A stretch of 64,000 bases of DNA from Clostridium sp. E02 (GTDB taxonomy: Bacteria; Bacillota; Clostridia; Lachnospirales; Lachnospiraceae). Position numbers and translations under genes: made by a program. Below the pieces are notes generated by a model. That model was not told where the DNA came from and ran no database searches. It was given only the letters and a program-made list of their open reading frames with translations. Where the stretch lies: the NCBI RefSeq assembly GCF_003833015.1, contig NZ_RJLQ01000013.1:62001-126000 (forward strand), written 5' to 3'. Position 1 is the first letter of the stretch; each line of letters begins with the position of its first letter. This document shows, in pieces, positions 17,316-27,013 of this stretch.

Positions 17316-18347
17316 TTAGTAGAGTTCTCTGATATATCCTTTGACTAATTCTAATGTCTGCTCCATTCCTTTTTCATGAGCTCTTTCTGTCCCATGGGAA
17401 GCATGAACGCCTGGTCCGATGAGAGCACCACGAATATTATTCCCTCCATGGATTGCGGCACCCACGTCTGACCCGTAATGGGGAAAGATATCCACGACAT
17501 AATCAAGTCCCTTGTTTTTTGCAACTGCAATCAGACGATTGGTCATCTCATAATCATATGGTCCAGAAGAATCCAGGGCACAGATAGAAACTTTTCGTTC
17601 ATCTCCCATCAAGTCATCTCCAACAACGCCCATATCAACTGCAATAAACTCCTCAATATCTTCTGGTAACCAACTTGCACCAGATCCTACCTCTTCATAA
17701 TTGCTGATGACTATTTTAAGGGTTTTTAGTGGTTTTTCTTTTGATTCTGAGAGATCTTTTAATACACCCATTAAAACGGCAACAGACGCCTTATCATCCA
17801 AATGGCGAGACTTAATATGGCCACTCTCTGTATGCACAAACATAGGGTCAAAGCTAATGTAATCTCCAGCGGAAATTTCTAATTTTTTAACGTCTTCTTC
17901 ACTATCGGCTTGTGCATCAAGACGCACTTCCATATTTTTTGCCTTCCGTTCTAAGGTCTTTGCATCATCATAGGTATGGACAGACGGTTCTTTTGTAAGT
18001 ATCGTACCGGTATAGGTTTTCCCCGTTCTGGTATGTACTTTGCAGTACATGCCTTCGATGGTTTCCATCATGAATCCCCCCACCGGTATGAGAGTAAGCA
18101 TACCTTTCGAAGTAACAGAACGCACCATGGCTCCCAAAGTATCCACATGAGCAGACAGACCCAGCACTTCTTTTTTTAGTCCGGGAACTTCAATGATAAG
18201 TCCCCCTTTTCGATTATAGCTTGAACGATATCCAAACTTATTCGCTTCCTCTTCGACTGCCTGTATGGCTTCTTTTGTAAAGCCACTGGGACTTGGTATA
18301 TTCACTAACGTTTCTAAAAATGATATTACGTATGACATTGTATCCAT
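17316..18347 (-). CDS. M42 family metallopeptidase (aminopeptidase)
   Basis: A 343-residue cytosolic dinuclear-metal aminopeptidase of family M42 (glutamyl/deblocking aminopeptidase group). Metal-binding and catalytic motifs occur in order: 'LSAHVDTLGAMV', 'SRHLDDKASVAVL', 'NYEEVGSGASW', 'IAVDMGVVG' and the C-terminal 'VHASHGTERAHEKGM'. Length is typical (330-360). It is monocistronic, with its own terminator. These enzymes trim peptides for amino-acid recycling. Some relatives were historically annotated as cellulases (FrvX/CelM), but that is not supported here. Confidence 0.92.
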   Translation of the reverse strand: MDTMSYVISFLETLVNIPSPSGFTKEAIQAVEEEANKFGYRSSYNRKGGLIIEVPGLKKEVLGLSAHVDTLGAMVRSVTSKGMLTLIPVGGFMMETIEGMYCKVHTRTGKTYTGTILTKEPSVHTYDDAKTLERKAKNMEVRLDAQADSEEDVKKLEISAGDYISFDPMFVHTESGHIKSRHLDDKASVAVLMGVLKDLSESKEKPLKTLKIVISNYEEVGSGASWLPEDIEEFIAVDMGVVGDDLMGDERKVSICALDSSGPYDYEMTNRLIAVAKNKGLDYVVDIFPHYGSDVGAAIHGGNNIRGALIGPGVHASHGTERAHEKGMEQTLELVKGYIRELY

Positions 18348-18494
18348 AGATATCCCTTCTTCTTTCCTATTTCGTTGTAATCATGTGCAGATGTCCTATT
18401 TTACCATGGTTTTCAATTCATTTCTAGTATAATCAACAAGAGCAATAATTTCTATTAGCATATGTAATCCTGTTCCCCCGCCTTCCTAAATGAC

Positions 18495-18532
18495 AATAAA
18501 AACCGCCCTGTTGGATACGCCACAGGGCGGTT
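18495..18532 (-). terminator. Terminator of the glutamine synthetase gene
   Basis: Leftward perfect stem AACCGCCCTGT / ACAGGGCGGTT (18522-18532 and 18501-18511) followed by TTTATTG, 21 bases after the glnA-type gene. Confidence 0.93.
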
Positions 18533-18552
18533 TTTATTGATTCTTATATGAG

Positions 18553-20670
18553 TTACACTTCGAAAATCAAATCTCCGTAGCTTGGCAGTGGCCATAATTC
18601 TTTATCCACAATCATTTCCAGCTTATCCGCCGGAGCACGAAGTGCTGCCATGGCAGGAATTACCTGAATGTAATAGGCATTGGCCTGTTCTTTGTTCCCT
18701 TCCAACGCACCGCATTCATCGGTTACCTGAATCAGGGTAGAAAGTGCTACTTTCATATCGGACAGGTAAGCACTCACTTCAGTAAGAAGTTCTTTTTGCA
18801 CGCTGGTATCTGCATCCGGACAAGCTGCATTTACTTTAGAAAGAGAATCTGCAAGTCTGCCGATGTAATTTATCACGGCTGGAATAATCTGTTTTCCAGA
18901 CATCTCAATCATGGTCTTCGCTTCAATATTAATTGCTTTAATATAAGCTTCATATTCAATCTCAGCCCTTGATTCCAGTTCTGCTTTGGTAAACACATGG
19001 AACTCTTCAAACATATTGATCGATGCTTCCGTAATCAGGGAAGGGATTGCTTCCACCATGGATTTAATGTTTGGAAGCCCTCTCCGCTCTGCCTCTTTAA
19101 CCCAATCTTCGGAATAACCGTTCCCATTAAAGATAATTTTTCTATGAGTCGCCAACTGTTCTTTGATCATGTCATGAACAGCAGAATCAAAATCATCTGC
19201 CTTTTCCAGAATGTCTGCAGCCTCCTTAAACGCTTCCGCCACAATGGTATTTAGTATTACATTCGGGGAAGAGATCGAATCCGAAGATCCTACCATACGG
19301 AACTCAAACTTATTTCCTGTAAATGCAAATGGAGAAGTTCGATTCCGGTCTGTTGCATCCTTAAATAAATCAGGAAGTGTTTTTACCCCCGTCTTTAATG
19401 TTCCACCCGCTTTGGAGCTTGTTGCCTCTCCAGTACTGCAAAGCTGGTCAACTACATCTTCCAACTGTTCTCCAATGAATACAGAAATAATAGCCGGAGG
19501 TGCTTCATTGGCTCCTAGTCTGTGATCGTTTCCTACATCAGCAGCTGATTTGCGAAGTAGATCCGCATGTTTGTCAACCGCCTTTAAAATACAGGATAAC
19601 ACAAGAAGGAACTGAATGTTCTCATGAGGTGTTTCACCAGGATTTAATAAGTTGATCCCATCATCGCTGGTCAGTGACCAGTTGTTGTGCTTTCCAGATC
19701 CATTTACGCCTGCAAATGGTTTTTCATGAAGCAGACAATTCAGTCCGTGACGTCCTGCTACCTTCTTTAGTGTTTCCATAACCAATTGGTTGTGATCCAC
19801 TGCTACATTCGCCTGCTCGAAGATAGGTGCCAGTTCGTGCTGAGCTGGTGCCACTTCATTATGCTGTGTTTTTGCCGGAACACCTAATTTCCAAAGTTCT
19901 TCATTTACTTCTTTCATATAAGCAGCAATTCTTTCACGAATGGTACCAAAATAATGATCTTCCAGTTCCTGTCCCTTTGGTGGCATCGCTCCGAATAACG
20001 TTCTTCCAGAATAAATCAAATCTTTTCTCTTTAAATATTTTTCATGATCTACCAGGAAATATTCCTGCTCCGCTCCTACGGATGGAGTAATCCTTTTCGA
20101 TGTCGTATTTCCAAACAATCTTAAAATTCTCATGGCCTGTTCATCAACAGCCTCCATGGATCTTAAAAGAGGTGTTTTTTTATCAAGCGCTTCCCCTTTG
20201 TAAGAACAGAAAGCGGTTGGAACACAAAGTGTAACACCAATCGCATCTTCTCTTAAAAATGCCGGTGAGGTACAATCCCAAGCCGTATATCCTCTAGCTT
20301 CGAACGTTGCTCTTAATCCTCCCGAAGGAAAGGATGAAGCATCCGGTTCTCCTTTTACCAGTTCTTTTCCGGAAAATTCCATAATCACCTTTCCATCTGT
20401 TGCCGGTGAGGAAATAAAGGAATCATGTTTCTCCGCAGTGATACCGGTAAGCGGCTGGAACCAATGGGTATAGTGAGTCGCGCCTCTCTCAATCGCCCAG
20501 TCCTTCATCGCATGTGCCACAACATCTGCAATGGAAGGATCCAGTTCTGCGCCATCTTCAATGGTTTTCTTTAATTTCTTGAAAACTGATTTTGGCAAAC
20601 GCTCTCTCATAACGGTTTCATTAAATACATTCTTACCAAATAATTCGGCTACGTTCACAACTTCACTCAT
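18553..20670 (-). CDS. glnN: Glutamine synthetase type III
   Basis: Forms glutamine from glutamate, ammonium and ATP; cytosolic dodecamer. At 705 residues it is the large GSIII form (about 700-730), not the ~450-residue GSI. GSIII marks include '[20 protein letters not shown]' near residue 110, '[12 protein letters not shown]', '[19 protein letters not shown]', '[18 protein letters not shown]' (ammonia/glutamate site) and '[15 protein letters not shown]'. I start at the ATG at 20670, which follows GAGAGGATGG; an earlier in-frame start at 20700 is less supported. It is a single-gene unit. No glnR-type operator was recognised upstream. Confidence 0.96.
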   Translation of the reverse strand: MSEVVNVAELFGKNVFNETVMRERLPKSVFKKLKKTIEDGAELDPSIADVVAHAMKDWAIERGATHYTHWFQPLTGITAEKHDSFISSPATDGKVIMEFSGKELVKGEPDASSFPSGGLRATFEARGYTAWDCTSPAFLREDAIGVTLCVPTAFCSYKGEALDKKTPLLRSMEAVDEQAMRILRLFGNTTSKRITPSVGAEQEYFLVDHEKYLKRKDLIYSGRTLFGAMPPKGQELEDHYFGTIRERIAAYMKEVNEELWKLGVPAKTQHNEVAPAQHELAPIFEQANVAVDHNQLVMETLKKVAGRHGLNCLLHEKPFAGVNGSGKHNNWSLTSDDGINLLNPGETPHENIQFLLVLSCILKAVDKHADLLRKSAADVGNDHRLGANEAPPAIISVFIGEQLEDVVDQLCSTGEATSSKAGGTLKTGVKTLPDLFKDATDRNRTSPFAFTGNKFEFRMVGSSDSISSPNVILNTIVAEAFKEAADILEKADDFDSAVHDMIKEQLATHRKIIFNGNGYSEDWVKEAERRGLPNIKSMVEAIPSLITEASINMFEEFHVFTKAELESRAEIEYEAYIKAINIEAKTMIEMSGKQIIPAVINYIGRLADSLSKVNAACPDADTSVQKELLTEVSAYLSDMKVALSTLIQVTDECGALEGNKEQANAYYIQVIPAMAALRAPADKLEMIVDKELWPLPSYGDLIFEV

Positions 20671-20770
20671 AAATATCCATCCTCTCATATTAAAATCCAC
20701 TTCATATCATTAAGTTAAGTCTAGATGCCTTTTAGTCTCCTCAATATCTGAATATGCGCACAAATCAGAA

Positions 20771-20802
20771 ATGGCGCCCTCCTGCTATTAGGAGAACGCC
20801 AT
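20771..20802 (-). terminator. Probable weak terminator of fba
   Basis: A hairpin with arms ATGGCG (20771-20776) / CGCCAT (20797-20802) and an inner CCT/AGG pair lies between the GS gene and the aldolase gene. The leftward tract TTCTGATTTG is poor in T, so termination may be partial. Confidence 0.45.
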
Positions 20803-20878
20803 CGTTCCTTATTAAAATAAACCATTTTCCTAAAAAAATCAAGTACTTTTTTAAAAAACATGGATTCTATTCGTCTGA

Positions 20879-21742
20879 TTATGCTTGTCCGACTGATCCA
20901 AATAACTCCATCTTCTCTTTCACAGTCGCTTTGATCGCTTCTGTGCCAGGGAAAAGAAGTTTACGAGGATCAAAGCCCTTACCTTCTAAATCTTTGCCTG
21001 ATTCAATATATTTACGGGTAGCTTCTGCAAAGGTAAGCTGACATTCCGTATTCACATTGATCTTTGCTACACCAAGGCTGATCGCTTTTTTAATCTGGTC
21101 TTCTGGAATTCCTGTTCCACCATGAAGTACCAAAGGCATATCACCTGTTTTATTTTTCACTTCAGCCAGAGTTTCAAAACTCAATCCAGCCCAGTTTTCT
21201 GGATATTTACCATGAATGTTACCAATTCCTGCAGCGAGCATCGTTACGCCTAAATCTGCAATCTGCTTGCATTCATCTGGATCTGCACATTCACCCATAC
21301 CCACAACGCCATCTTCTTCTCCACCAATGGAACCAACTTCCGCTTCAATGGAAAGACCTTTTTGTCCACATACCTTAACAAGTTCAGTGGTTTTTTCCAC
21401 ATTCTCTTCGATGGGATAATGGGAACCATCAAACATGATAGAAGAAAAACCAGCTTCAATACACTTTACACAGCCTTCATAAGAACCGTGATCTAAATGA
21501 AGTGCTACCGGAACTGTGATGTTTAATTCATCGATCATGGCTTTTGCCATAGCAGTTACAGTCTTATAACCTGTCATGTATTTACCAGCACCTTCGGAAA
21601 CTCCAAGAATTACTGGAGACTTTAATTCTTGTGCCGTCTGTAAAACAGCCTTCGTCCACTCAAGGTTGTTGATGTTGAACTGTCCAACCGCATATTTGCC
21701 ATCTCTTGCTTTTTCAAGCATGTCTTTTGCTGAAACTAACAT
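20879..21742 (-). CDS. fba: Class II fructose-1,6-bisphosphate aldolase
   Basis: A 287-residue zinc aldolase of glycolysis/gluconeogenesis splitting fructose-1,6-bisphosphate into glyceraldehyde-3-phosphate and dihydroxyacetone phosphate. Zinc and catalytic residues are visible: 'ALHLDHGSYE' (Asp and His), 'GNIHGKYPENW', 'VLHGGTGIPEDQI' and 'VAKINVNTECQ'. 'SIEAEVGSIGGEEDGV' is typical of the Gram-positive class IIA/B enzymes. I start at the ATG at 21742, 8 bases after GGAGG, five codons inside the longest frame. A related tagatose-bisphosphate aldolase is the main alternative, but the context shows no tagatose genes. Confidence 0.93.
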   Translation of the reverse strand: MLVSAKDMLEKARDGKYAVGQFNINNLEWTKAVLQTAQELKSPVILGVSEGAGKYMTGYKTVTAMAKAMIDELNITVPVALHLDHGSYEGCVKCIEAGFSSIMFDGSHYPIEENVEKTTELVKVCGQKGLSIEAEVGSIGGEEDGVVGMGECADPDECKQIADLGVTMLAAGIGNIHGKYPENWAGLSFETLAEVKNKTGDMPLVLHGGTGIPEDQIKKAISLGVAKINVNTECQLTFAEATRKYIESGKDLEGKGFDPRKLLFPGTEAIKATVKEKMELFGSVGQA

Positions 21743-21781
21743 ATCACAAACCTCCAATTTTTTATTTATCTTACTCGTTTC

Positions 21782-21810
21782 ATTATATACTATTTTTATC
21801 CATTTGAAAA
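21782..21810 (-). promoter_or_regulatory. Promoter of fba
   Basis: Leftward -10 TATAAT (21782-21787) and -35 TTTTCA (21805-21810) with a 17-base spacer, about 40 bases before the aldolase start. Confidence 0.65.
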
Positions 21811-21894
21811 GTTTAATTTTGAGCAGATCGTTTTTTTTATAACAATGTTACATTTCTTTTCATAGAAACTGCACTGGTATAAATACAGGCGATT

Positions 21895-23379
21895 CTAATC
21901 CAAAAAGCGTAATACTGCCTCTTGCATTTGATCCACATCGCATTCTGTCTGGTGGCGAACTGGAGCTGTGCGGATTTCTTCCACCGCCTGGGGAATCGTT
22001 GTACCAGATAATTCTGCAAGATGGTCGATGATCTGAAATACTTTCTCGGTCTGCTTCTTTCCTTCTAGTGCTTCCAAAACATGCCCTGAAAACTTATAAG
22101 GACTTGCAGTAGACGCAATGACCGTTTTTCCCAGGTCCTTCGTCTCAGACCGATACTGTTCATAGACAGATGCTGCCACCCCGGTATGGGTATCAATTAG
22201 ATAACCAGTCTCCTCAAACAGATGCCTAATGGTTAATTGCATCTTTGCTTCTGGAGCATATCCTCCTACAAAATCCTTCATAAACCTCTTCATCTGGGGT
22301 GTAATCTCATAGCTTCCGGTTTCAGATAGTTCTTCCATCCGTTTTTTATTCTCAGCCGCATTCTGTCCAGTACTTAAATAAATCAGACGTTCTAAATTGC
22401 TGGAAATCAATATGTCCATAGAAGGGGAACTGGTTAAGATAAAGTCCCGGTTCTTATCATAGGTGCCTGTCTGGAAAAAATCATAAAGCACTTTATTGTC
22501 ATTGGATGCGCAGATGAATTTGTGTATGGGTACTCCCACCTCTTTAGCAAAAAATGCCGCCAATATATTTCCGAAATTCCCTGTTGGAACCGCTACATTA
22601 ATCTTTTCCCCATCCTCTATTTCACTGCTTGCAAGAAGTTTCGCATAAGCGTAAACATAGTAGACCACCTGAGGGATTAGTCGTCCAATATTGATGGAGT
22701 TTGCAGAAGAGAGCTGATATCCTTTTTGTTCCAATGAATGAGCGAAATCAGCATCCCTAAATATCTTTTTCACCCCGGTCTGTGCGTCGTCAAAATTCCC
22801 GTGAATGGCTGCCACATGGGTATTCTTTCCTGTCTGCGTCACCATCTGCAGTTCCTGAACTCGACTGACTCCATCTTTGGGGTAAAATACAATGATCTCT
22901 GTTCCTTCCACATCGGCAAATCCCGCCATCGCTGCCTTTCCCGTATCTCCTGAGGTAGCTGTTAAAATCACGATTTTATTCTTCACCTGATTCTTTTTGG
23001 CGGCGGCTGTCATTAGATGAGGAAGAATGGACAATGCCATATCCTTAAAAGCAATGGTGCTTCCATGGTAAAGTTCCAGATAGTATGCATCCCCAGCCTT
23101 TTTAAGGGGAGCGATCTGAGTTGTATCAAATTTACTGTCATAAGCCCGTTCAATACAACACTTTAACTCTTCCTTTGTAAAATCTGTAAAAAACAGCTTC
23201 ATCACTTCATAAGCTGTATCCTGATAAGACATTGAGGACAGCTCCTTCATGGTTCTGTCAAGCTTTGGCATGGAATTTGGCATAAATAGACCGCCGTCTT
23301 TTGCAAGACCTTTTAATATTGCCTGGGATGCCGTCACATTGACCTCGCCGCCTCTGGTACTCTGATAAGTTATATCCAT
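21895..23379 (-). CDS. thrC: Threonine synthase
   Basis: A 494-residue PLP enzyme converting O-phosphohomoserine to threonine. The N-terminal 'STRGGEVNVTASQAILKGLA' is the family hallmark. The PLP lysine lies in 'HGSTIAFKDMALS' (about residue 111), and the phosphate-binding loop in 'VILTATSGDTGKAAMAGF'. Length matches the long bacterial/fungal form (about 460-510) rather than the short B. subtilis form. It is expressed alone from a strong promoter, without hom or thrB adjacent. Confidence 0.95.
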   Translation of the reverse strand: MDITYQSTRGGEVNVTASQAILKGLAKDGGLFMPNSMPKLDRTMKELSSMSYQDTAYEVMKLFFTDFTKEELKCCIERAYDSKFDTTQIAPLKKAGDAYYLELYHGSTIAFKDMALSILPHLMTAAAKKNQVKNKIVILTATSGDTGKAAMAGFADVEGTEIIVFYPKDGVSRVQELQMVTQTGKNTHVAAIHGNFDDAQTGVKKIFRDADFAHSLEQKGYQLSSANSINIGRLIPQVVYYVYAYAKLLASSEIEDGEKINVAVPTGNFGNILAAFFAKEVGVPIHKFICASNDNKVLYDFFQTGTYDKNRDFILTSSPSMDILISSNLERLIYLSTGQNAAENKKRMEELSETGSYEITPQMKRFMKDFVGGYAPEAKMQLTIRHLFEETGYLIDTHTGVAASVYEQYRSETKDLGKTVIASTASPYKFSGHVLEALEGKKQTEKVFQIIDHLAELSGTTIPQAVEEIRTAPVRHQTECDVDQMQEAVLRFLD

Positions 23380-23435
23380 GGTTTCGCATTCCTTTCCTGC
23401 TGGCTGAATTCTAAATCTTTAAAAACCTTGCCAGC

Positions 23436-23464
23436 ATTGTAGCACATTTTAAATAGACGTGCAA
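23436..23464 (-). promoter_or_regulatory. Promoter of thrC
   Basis: Leftward -35 TTGCAC (23459-23464), a 17-base spacer and -10 TACAAT (23436-23441). The leader of about 55 bases is too short for a T-box. Confidence 0.75.
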
Positions 23465-23478
23465 GAAAAAAGACAAGG

Positions 23479-23507
23479 TTACATTTTATCCTTTGCTGTG
23501 ATAAAAT
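23479..23507 (+). promoter_or_regulatory. Promoter of sfsA
   Basis: Rightward -35 TTACAT (23479-23484), a 17-base spacer and -10 TAAAAT (23502-23507), divergent from the thrC promoter. Confidence 0.65.
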
Positions 23508-23541
23508 ACGGGTATCGATACAAAAAAGGAGCGTGTTTAGA

Positions 23542-24309
23542 TTGAACTATAGCAATGTGATAACTGGTATTTTCATAAGCCGTCCCAACCGTTTTATTGC
23601 ACACGTGCGGATCTTAGCGGATAACAAAAAAGAGAAAATGGTAATCTGTCACGTTAAAAATACTGGACGGTGTCGGGAGCTTTTGATTCCCGGGGTAGAG
23701 GTAATCCTTACGTTTCATCCGGAGGCTTCTGTCCTTGGGAGAAAAACAGACTATTCCCTAATCGGTGTTTGGAAAGAAAGAGACAAGGACCGGTTACTTA
23801 TTAATATGGATTCTCAGGCGCCCAACCAAGTGGCCTTTGAATGGCTTTCATCGAATTCAACAAAGCTTCTCAAACCACAGCAATTCTTATCCCTTTCCAA
23901 AATCAGACGGGAAGTCTCCTATGATCAGTCCCGGTTTGATCTGGCTTTTCAGATTGTAAGCAAAAACCAGGAAGGAGCATTGGCAGCAATCCCTGCATTC
24001 ATGGAGGTAAAGGGAGTTACCTTAGAGGAACAAAATGTTGCCATGTTTCCAGATGCCCCCACAATACGAGGTGTCAAACACATCATGGAACTCATCCGGG
24101 CGAGGAAGGAAGGGTACGAGACTTATCTCTTGTTTGTCATTCAGATGAAAGGAATGGTTTCGTTTACTCCTAACCAAATAACCCACCCAGAATTTGGCAC
24201 CGCATTAAAAGCAGCGAAAGAAGCTGGTGTTCATATTCTTGCCTATGACTGTACCGTTACAAAGGATTCCCTTTCCATTGACCAGCCGGTTCCTGTTAGC
24301 CTGACTTGA
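23542..24309 (+). CDS. sfsA: SfsA family protein
   Basis: A 255-residue SfsA protein (sugar fermentation stimulation family), with an N-terminal OB-like domain and a C-terminal nuclease-like domain. Recognisable segments are 'ISRPNRFIAHVRI', 'CHVKNTGRCRELLIPG', 'EVKGVTLEEQNVAMFPDAPT' and 'FVIQMKGMVSFTPN'. The name reflects an E. coli overexpression effect; the true biochemical role is uncertain (DNA binding or nuclease activity has been suggested). I start at TTG 23542, 10 bases after AAGGAG; a GTG at 23533 is too close to that site. The stop abuts the convergent nfo stop. Confidence 0.9.
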   Translation: MNYSNVITGIFISRPNRFIAHVRILADNKKEKMVICHVKNTGRCRELLIPGVEVILTFHPEASVLGRKTDYSLIGVWKERDKDRLLINMDSQAPNQVAFEWLSSNSTKLLKPQQFLSLSKIRREVSYDQSRFDLAFQIVSKNQEGALAAIPAFMEVKGVTLEEQNVAMFPDAPTIRGVKHIMELIRARKEGYETYLLFVIQMKGMVSFTPNQITHPEFGTALKAAKEAGVHILAYDCTVTKDSLSIDQPVPVSLT

Positions 24310-25146
24310 CTAATTTAAGATCTCCGTATTCCTCAACATAGCGATCTCCTTTGCATGACCTGCAGAGTCATTGGGAGTTTCCAAATAGATGGGAAGATCC
24401 TTAAGTGCTTCATGATTGACAACACGCTTTAACGCCTCAAATCCAATCAATCCCTCACCAATTTTAGCATGGCGGTCTTTCCTTGATCCCAGAGGATTCA
24501 AACTATCATTTAAATGAATTGCTTTTAATTTAGAAAGTCCGATCCTCTGATCAAATTGATGAAGCACTCCATCAAGATCCTCTTTTATGTCATATCCTGC
24601 ATCCCAGATATGGCAGGTATCCAGACAGACTCCCATCCGATCCTCTTGTTTTACCCGGTCAAGGATTTCTCTTAACTCAAAAAAATCTCTTCCCACCTCA
24701 CTCCCCTTTCCAGACATGGTTTCTAACAAAACGGTCGTGTTTAAATCTGGATTCAAGATTTCATTCAGCATCTGAGAAATATACTCTATTCCTACTTCTA
24801 TTCCCTGTCCGACATGGTTTCCTGGATGAAAATTATAGCTGTTTCCCGGCAAATATTCCATACGCAACAGATCATCCTTTACGGTATCTCTTGCCAGTTT
24901 TCGAAGTCCTTCATCGGCAGAACAGGCATTTAATGTATAGGGAGCATGTCCAAGAATTCGACTGATTCCATGTTCCTCAGCAAATGAACGAAATCGATTA
25001 ATATCATCCAGATCCATGGCTTTTGCCTTTGTTCCTCGTGGATTCCTTGTAAAGTACTGAAACGTATTGGCATCGATCGTTACTGCTTCTTTCCCCATGG
25101 CAAGGAAGCCTTTGGCACAGGATAAATGGCACCCAATTGTAAGCAT
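24310..25146 (-). CDS. nfo: Endonuclease IV (apurinic/apyrimidinic)
   Basis: A 278-residue zinc TIM-barrel endonuclease cutting DNA 5' to abasic sites in base-excision repair. Zinc-ligand motifs appear in order: '[10 protein letters not shown]', '[13 protein letters not shown]', '[13 protein letters not shown]', '[20 protein letters not shown]' and 'IYLETPND'. I start at the ATG at 25146, two codons inside the longest frame, with AGGAGG upstream. It lies only 12 bases after the ABC permease gene on the same strand, so it seems to be the last gene of the two-component/ABC operon. The stop touches the convergent sfsA stop. Confidence 0.94.
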   Translation of the reverse strand: MLTIGCHLSCAKGFLAMGKEAVTIDANTFQYFTRNPRGTKAKAMDLDDINRFRSFAEEHGISRILGHAPYTLNACSADEGLRKLARDTVKDDLLRMEYLPGNSYNFHPGNHVGQGIEVGIEYISQMLNEILNPDLNTTVLLETMSGKGSEVGRDFFELREILDRVKQEDRMGVCLDTCHIWDAGYDIKEDLDGVLHQFDQRIGLSKLKAIHLNDSLNPLGSRKDRHAKIGEGLIGFEALKRVVNHEALKDLPIYLETPNDSAGHAKEIAMLRNTEILN

Positions 25147-25158
25147 AAACACCTCCTG

Positions 25159-26073
25159 TTATTTTTTATTTCTCATCCTTTTTCCCCGGCTGGGATGGAT
25201 CACTATAATGGCTGCAGCCAGGAAAAGTGCTGCAAGTATAAGTTGAATTATAATACTTAATAGTACCCAATTTTCCATAATAAAATTTCCCGGATGAGGT
25301 CCAAACCAGTTGTTTAAACTGGTCACCACTTTATTATCTCCTGTCTGCGTGCTAATCATTACATAAAAAGTTGCCACTGGATTTAACAGAAGCAGATACA
25401 GACTGGGACCAGAACTGGCCTGATCCGCCACGCCTTGAAAGGAGGAAACAAGGGCACTATCCATATTCATTTTGGCCATGGATAACATAAATACATTGAC
25501 CGCATAGGTTCCTGCTGCAATCAATATTAAAACCCCATAACTGACAACCGTTGCTATGGTTGATCGCTGAAACAGAGAGGAAAAAAAGATTCCCATGCTC
25601 CCACAGAGAAGCGCTACAGCCAGATAACACAAAAGAAGCAAAAAGACATCGTAAATCATCACGCCACCATAAACAAAGGAAACTGCCAGCAGAGGAAAGC
25701 TAGATACAATAAGCAAAAACATCGTGGCAAAAGAAGATGACAGTTTTCCCACAATGATTTCTCTGGGCTTCATCGTCGTTGTTAGTAAAAGATCGAGGGT
25801 CTGGCGTTCCCTCTCACCACTAATACTTCCAGATGTGAGTGCTGGCATAATAAACATCAGCATAACAAATTCCACAACTGCTACAAAGGTATATAAGTTT
25901 GTAAAGGAGGAATACTGAATGTCAGCCGTTAATTTTACTCGTTCTACCACGGAATACATATTTAGCAAAGTCACCAGGGCTAAAATAGCATTAAAAAAAA
26001 CAAGGGTCAGTGCAAGTCGAAAGCTTCTTGAACTAACTTTCGTTTCCATTTTATAGACTGGATTTATCTTCAT
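25159..26073 (-). CDS. ABC-2 type transporter permease
   Basis: A 304-residue membrane subunit of an ABC exporter with about six helices. 'PALTSGSISGERERQTLDLL' followed by 'LTTTMKPREIIVGKL' is the conserved cytosolic coupling region of NosY/GldF-like permeases. The start at 26073 overlaps the ATPase gene end by 23 bases, indicating coupled translation; the site AAAGGCGGTG precedes it. It would pair with the ATPase just upstream and the 822-residue protein. The substrate is unknown. GldF-like permeases often work with a GldG-type extracytoplasmic partner, which is how I read the neighbour. Confidence 0.88.
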   Translation of the reverse strand: MKINPVYKMETKVSSRSFRLALTLVFFNAILALVTLLNMYSVVERVKLTADIQYSSFTNLYTFVAVVEFVMLMFIMPALTSGSISGERERQTLDLLLTTTMKPREIIVGKLSSSFATMFLLIVSSFPLLAVSFVYGGVMIYDVFLLLLCYLAVALLCGSMGIFFSSLFQRSTIATVVSYGVLILIAAGTYAVNVFMLSMAKMNMDSALVSSFQGVADQASSGPSLYLLLLNPVATFYVMISTQTGDNKVVTSLNNWFGPHPGNFIMENWVLLSIIIQLILAALFLAAAIIVIHPSRGKRMRNKK

Positions 26074-27013
26074 GTACCAACACCGCCTTTTCTTTCTCAT
26101 GATCTGTGATCTGCATAAACAAAGACTCTAAATTCCCTTGTTCTCTAAAAAATCCGTGAACCAATACCTCTGCATCTATTAACTGCTGTAAAAGAAGTGC
26201 CTCATCTTGATCGTCGCCGATAAAATTAACTCGAATGTCCCCATCCTTTACTGCAATGGTCTGAACACATGCCTGACTTTTTAAGATAGCAAGTGCCTTT
26301 TCCTTGCTGCCAAGAACGGAAATAATCAGAGGATTGGTTGCATTTACACGGCGTAAAATTTCTTCCATATTTCCACATAATACCATCTTTCCCTGATCAA
26401 TGATCCCCATGTCTGTACAGAGCTCAGAAAGCTCAGAAAGTACATGGGAACTAATGATTATGGTTTTTCCCTGTTCCTGTAATTCTTTTAGTATTTCTTT
26501 TAATTCAAACCGTGTTCTAGGATCCAGACCCGAAGCTGGCTCATCTAATACCAATATGAGTGGATCATGGATTAAGGCTCTAGCCAAGCATAGCCTTTGT
26601 TTCATCCCTCTTGATAGACTATCTACATAAAAATTAATTTTATCTTCCAACCCCACCTGCTCCAAAAGAGTCATATAACGGGTCCGTGCCTTTAATCCAG
26701 TGATCCCATAACAAGAGGAGAAAAACTCCATATATTCATTGACTTTTAAGTTATCGTAAACCCCAAAAAAATCTGGCACATAACCGATTTTTTCCTTTAA
26801 CTTGTTTGTTCCCCTCGTCACATCGACTCCATCAATTTTAACCTGACCGGAATCCGCATATAAAAGTCCTGTTATGATTTTAATGGTTGTCGTCTTTCCT
26901 GCACCGTTGGGTCCTACAAAACCAAAGAGGGAACCCTTTGGAATGTGTAAATCCAAACCATTTAAGGCATGAAATTTACCATATTTTTTTCTCAATTCTT
27001 TCATCTCCAGCAT
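26051..27013 (-). CDS. ABC transporter ATP-binding protein
   Basis: A 320-residue ATPase. Walker A is 'GPNGAGKTT' (about residues 34-42), the signature is 'LSRGMKQRL' (glycine-poor, as in many exporter ATPases), and Walker B is 'LILVLDEPASGLDP'. 'IISSHVLSEL' holds the switch histidine. An additional C-terminal ~80 residues after the core is common in the CcmA/GldA-like exporter group. Its ATG overlaps the stop of the 822-residue gene by one base (TAATG). The two genes downstream and upstream complete the transporter. Confidence 0.93.
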   Translation of the reverse strand: MLEMKELRKKYGKFHALNGLDLHIPKGSLFGFVGPNGAGKTTTIKIITGLLYADSGQVKIDGVDVTRGTNKLKEKIGYVPDFFGVYDNLKVNEYMEFFSSCYGITGLKARTRYMTLLEQVGLEDKINFYVDSLSRGMKQRLCLARALIHDPLILVLDEPASGLDPRTRFELKEILKELQEQGKTIIISSHVLSELSELCTDMGIIDQGKMVLCGNMEEILRRVNATNPLIISVLGSKEKALAILKSQACVQTIAVKDGDIRVNFIGDDQDEALLLQQLIDAEVLVHGFFREQGNLESLFMQITDHEKEKAVLVHEDKSSL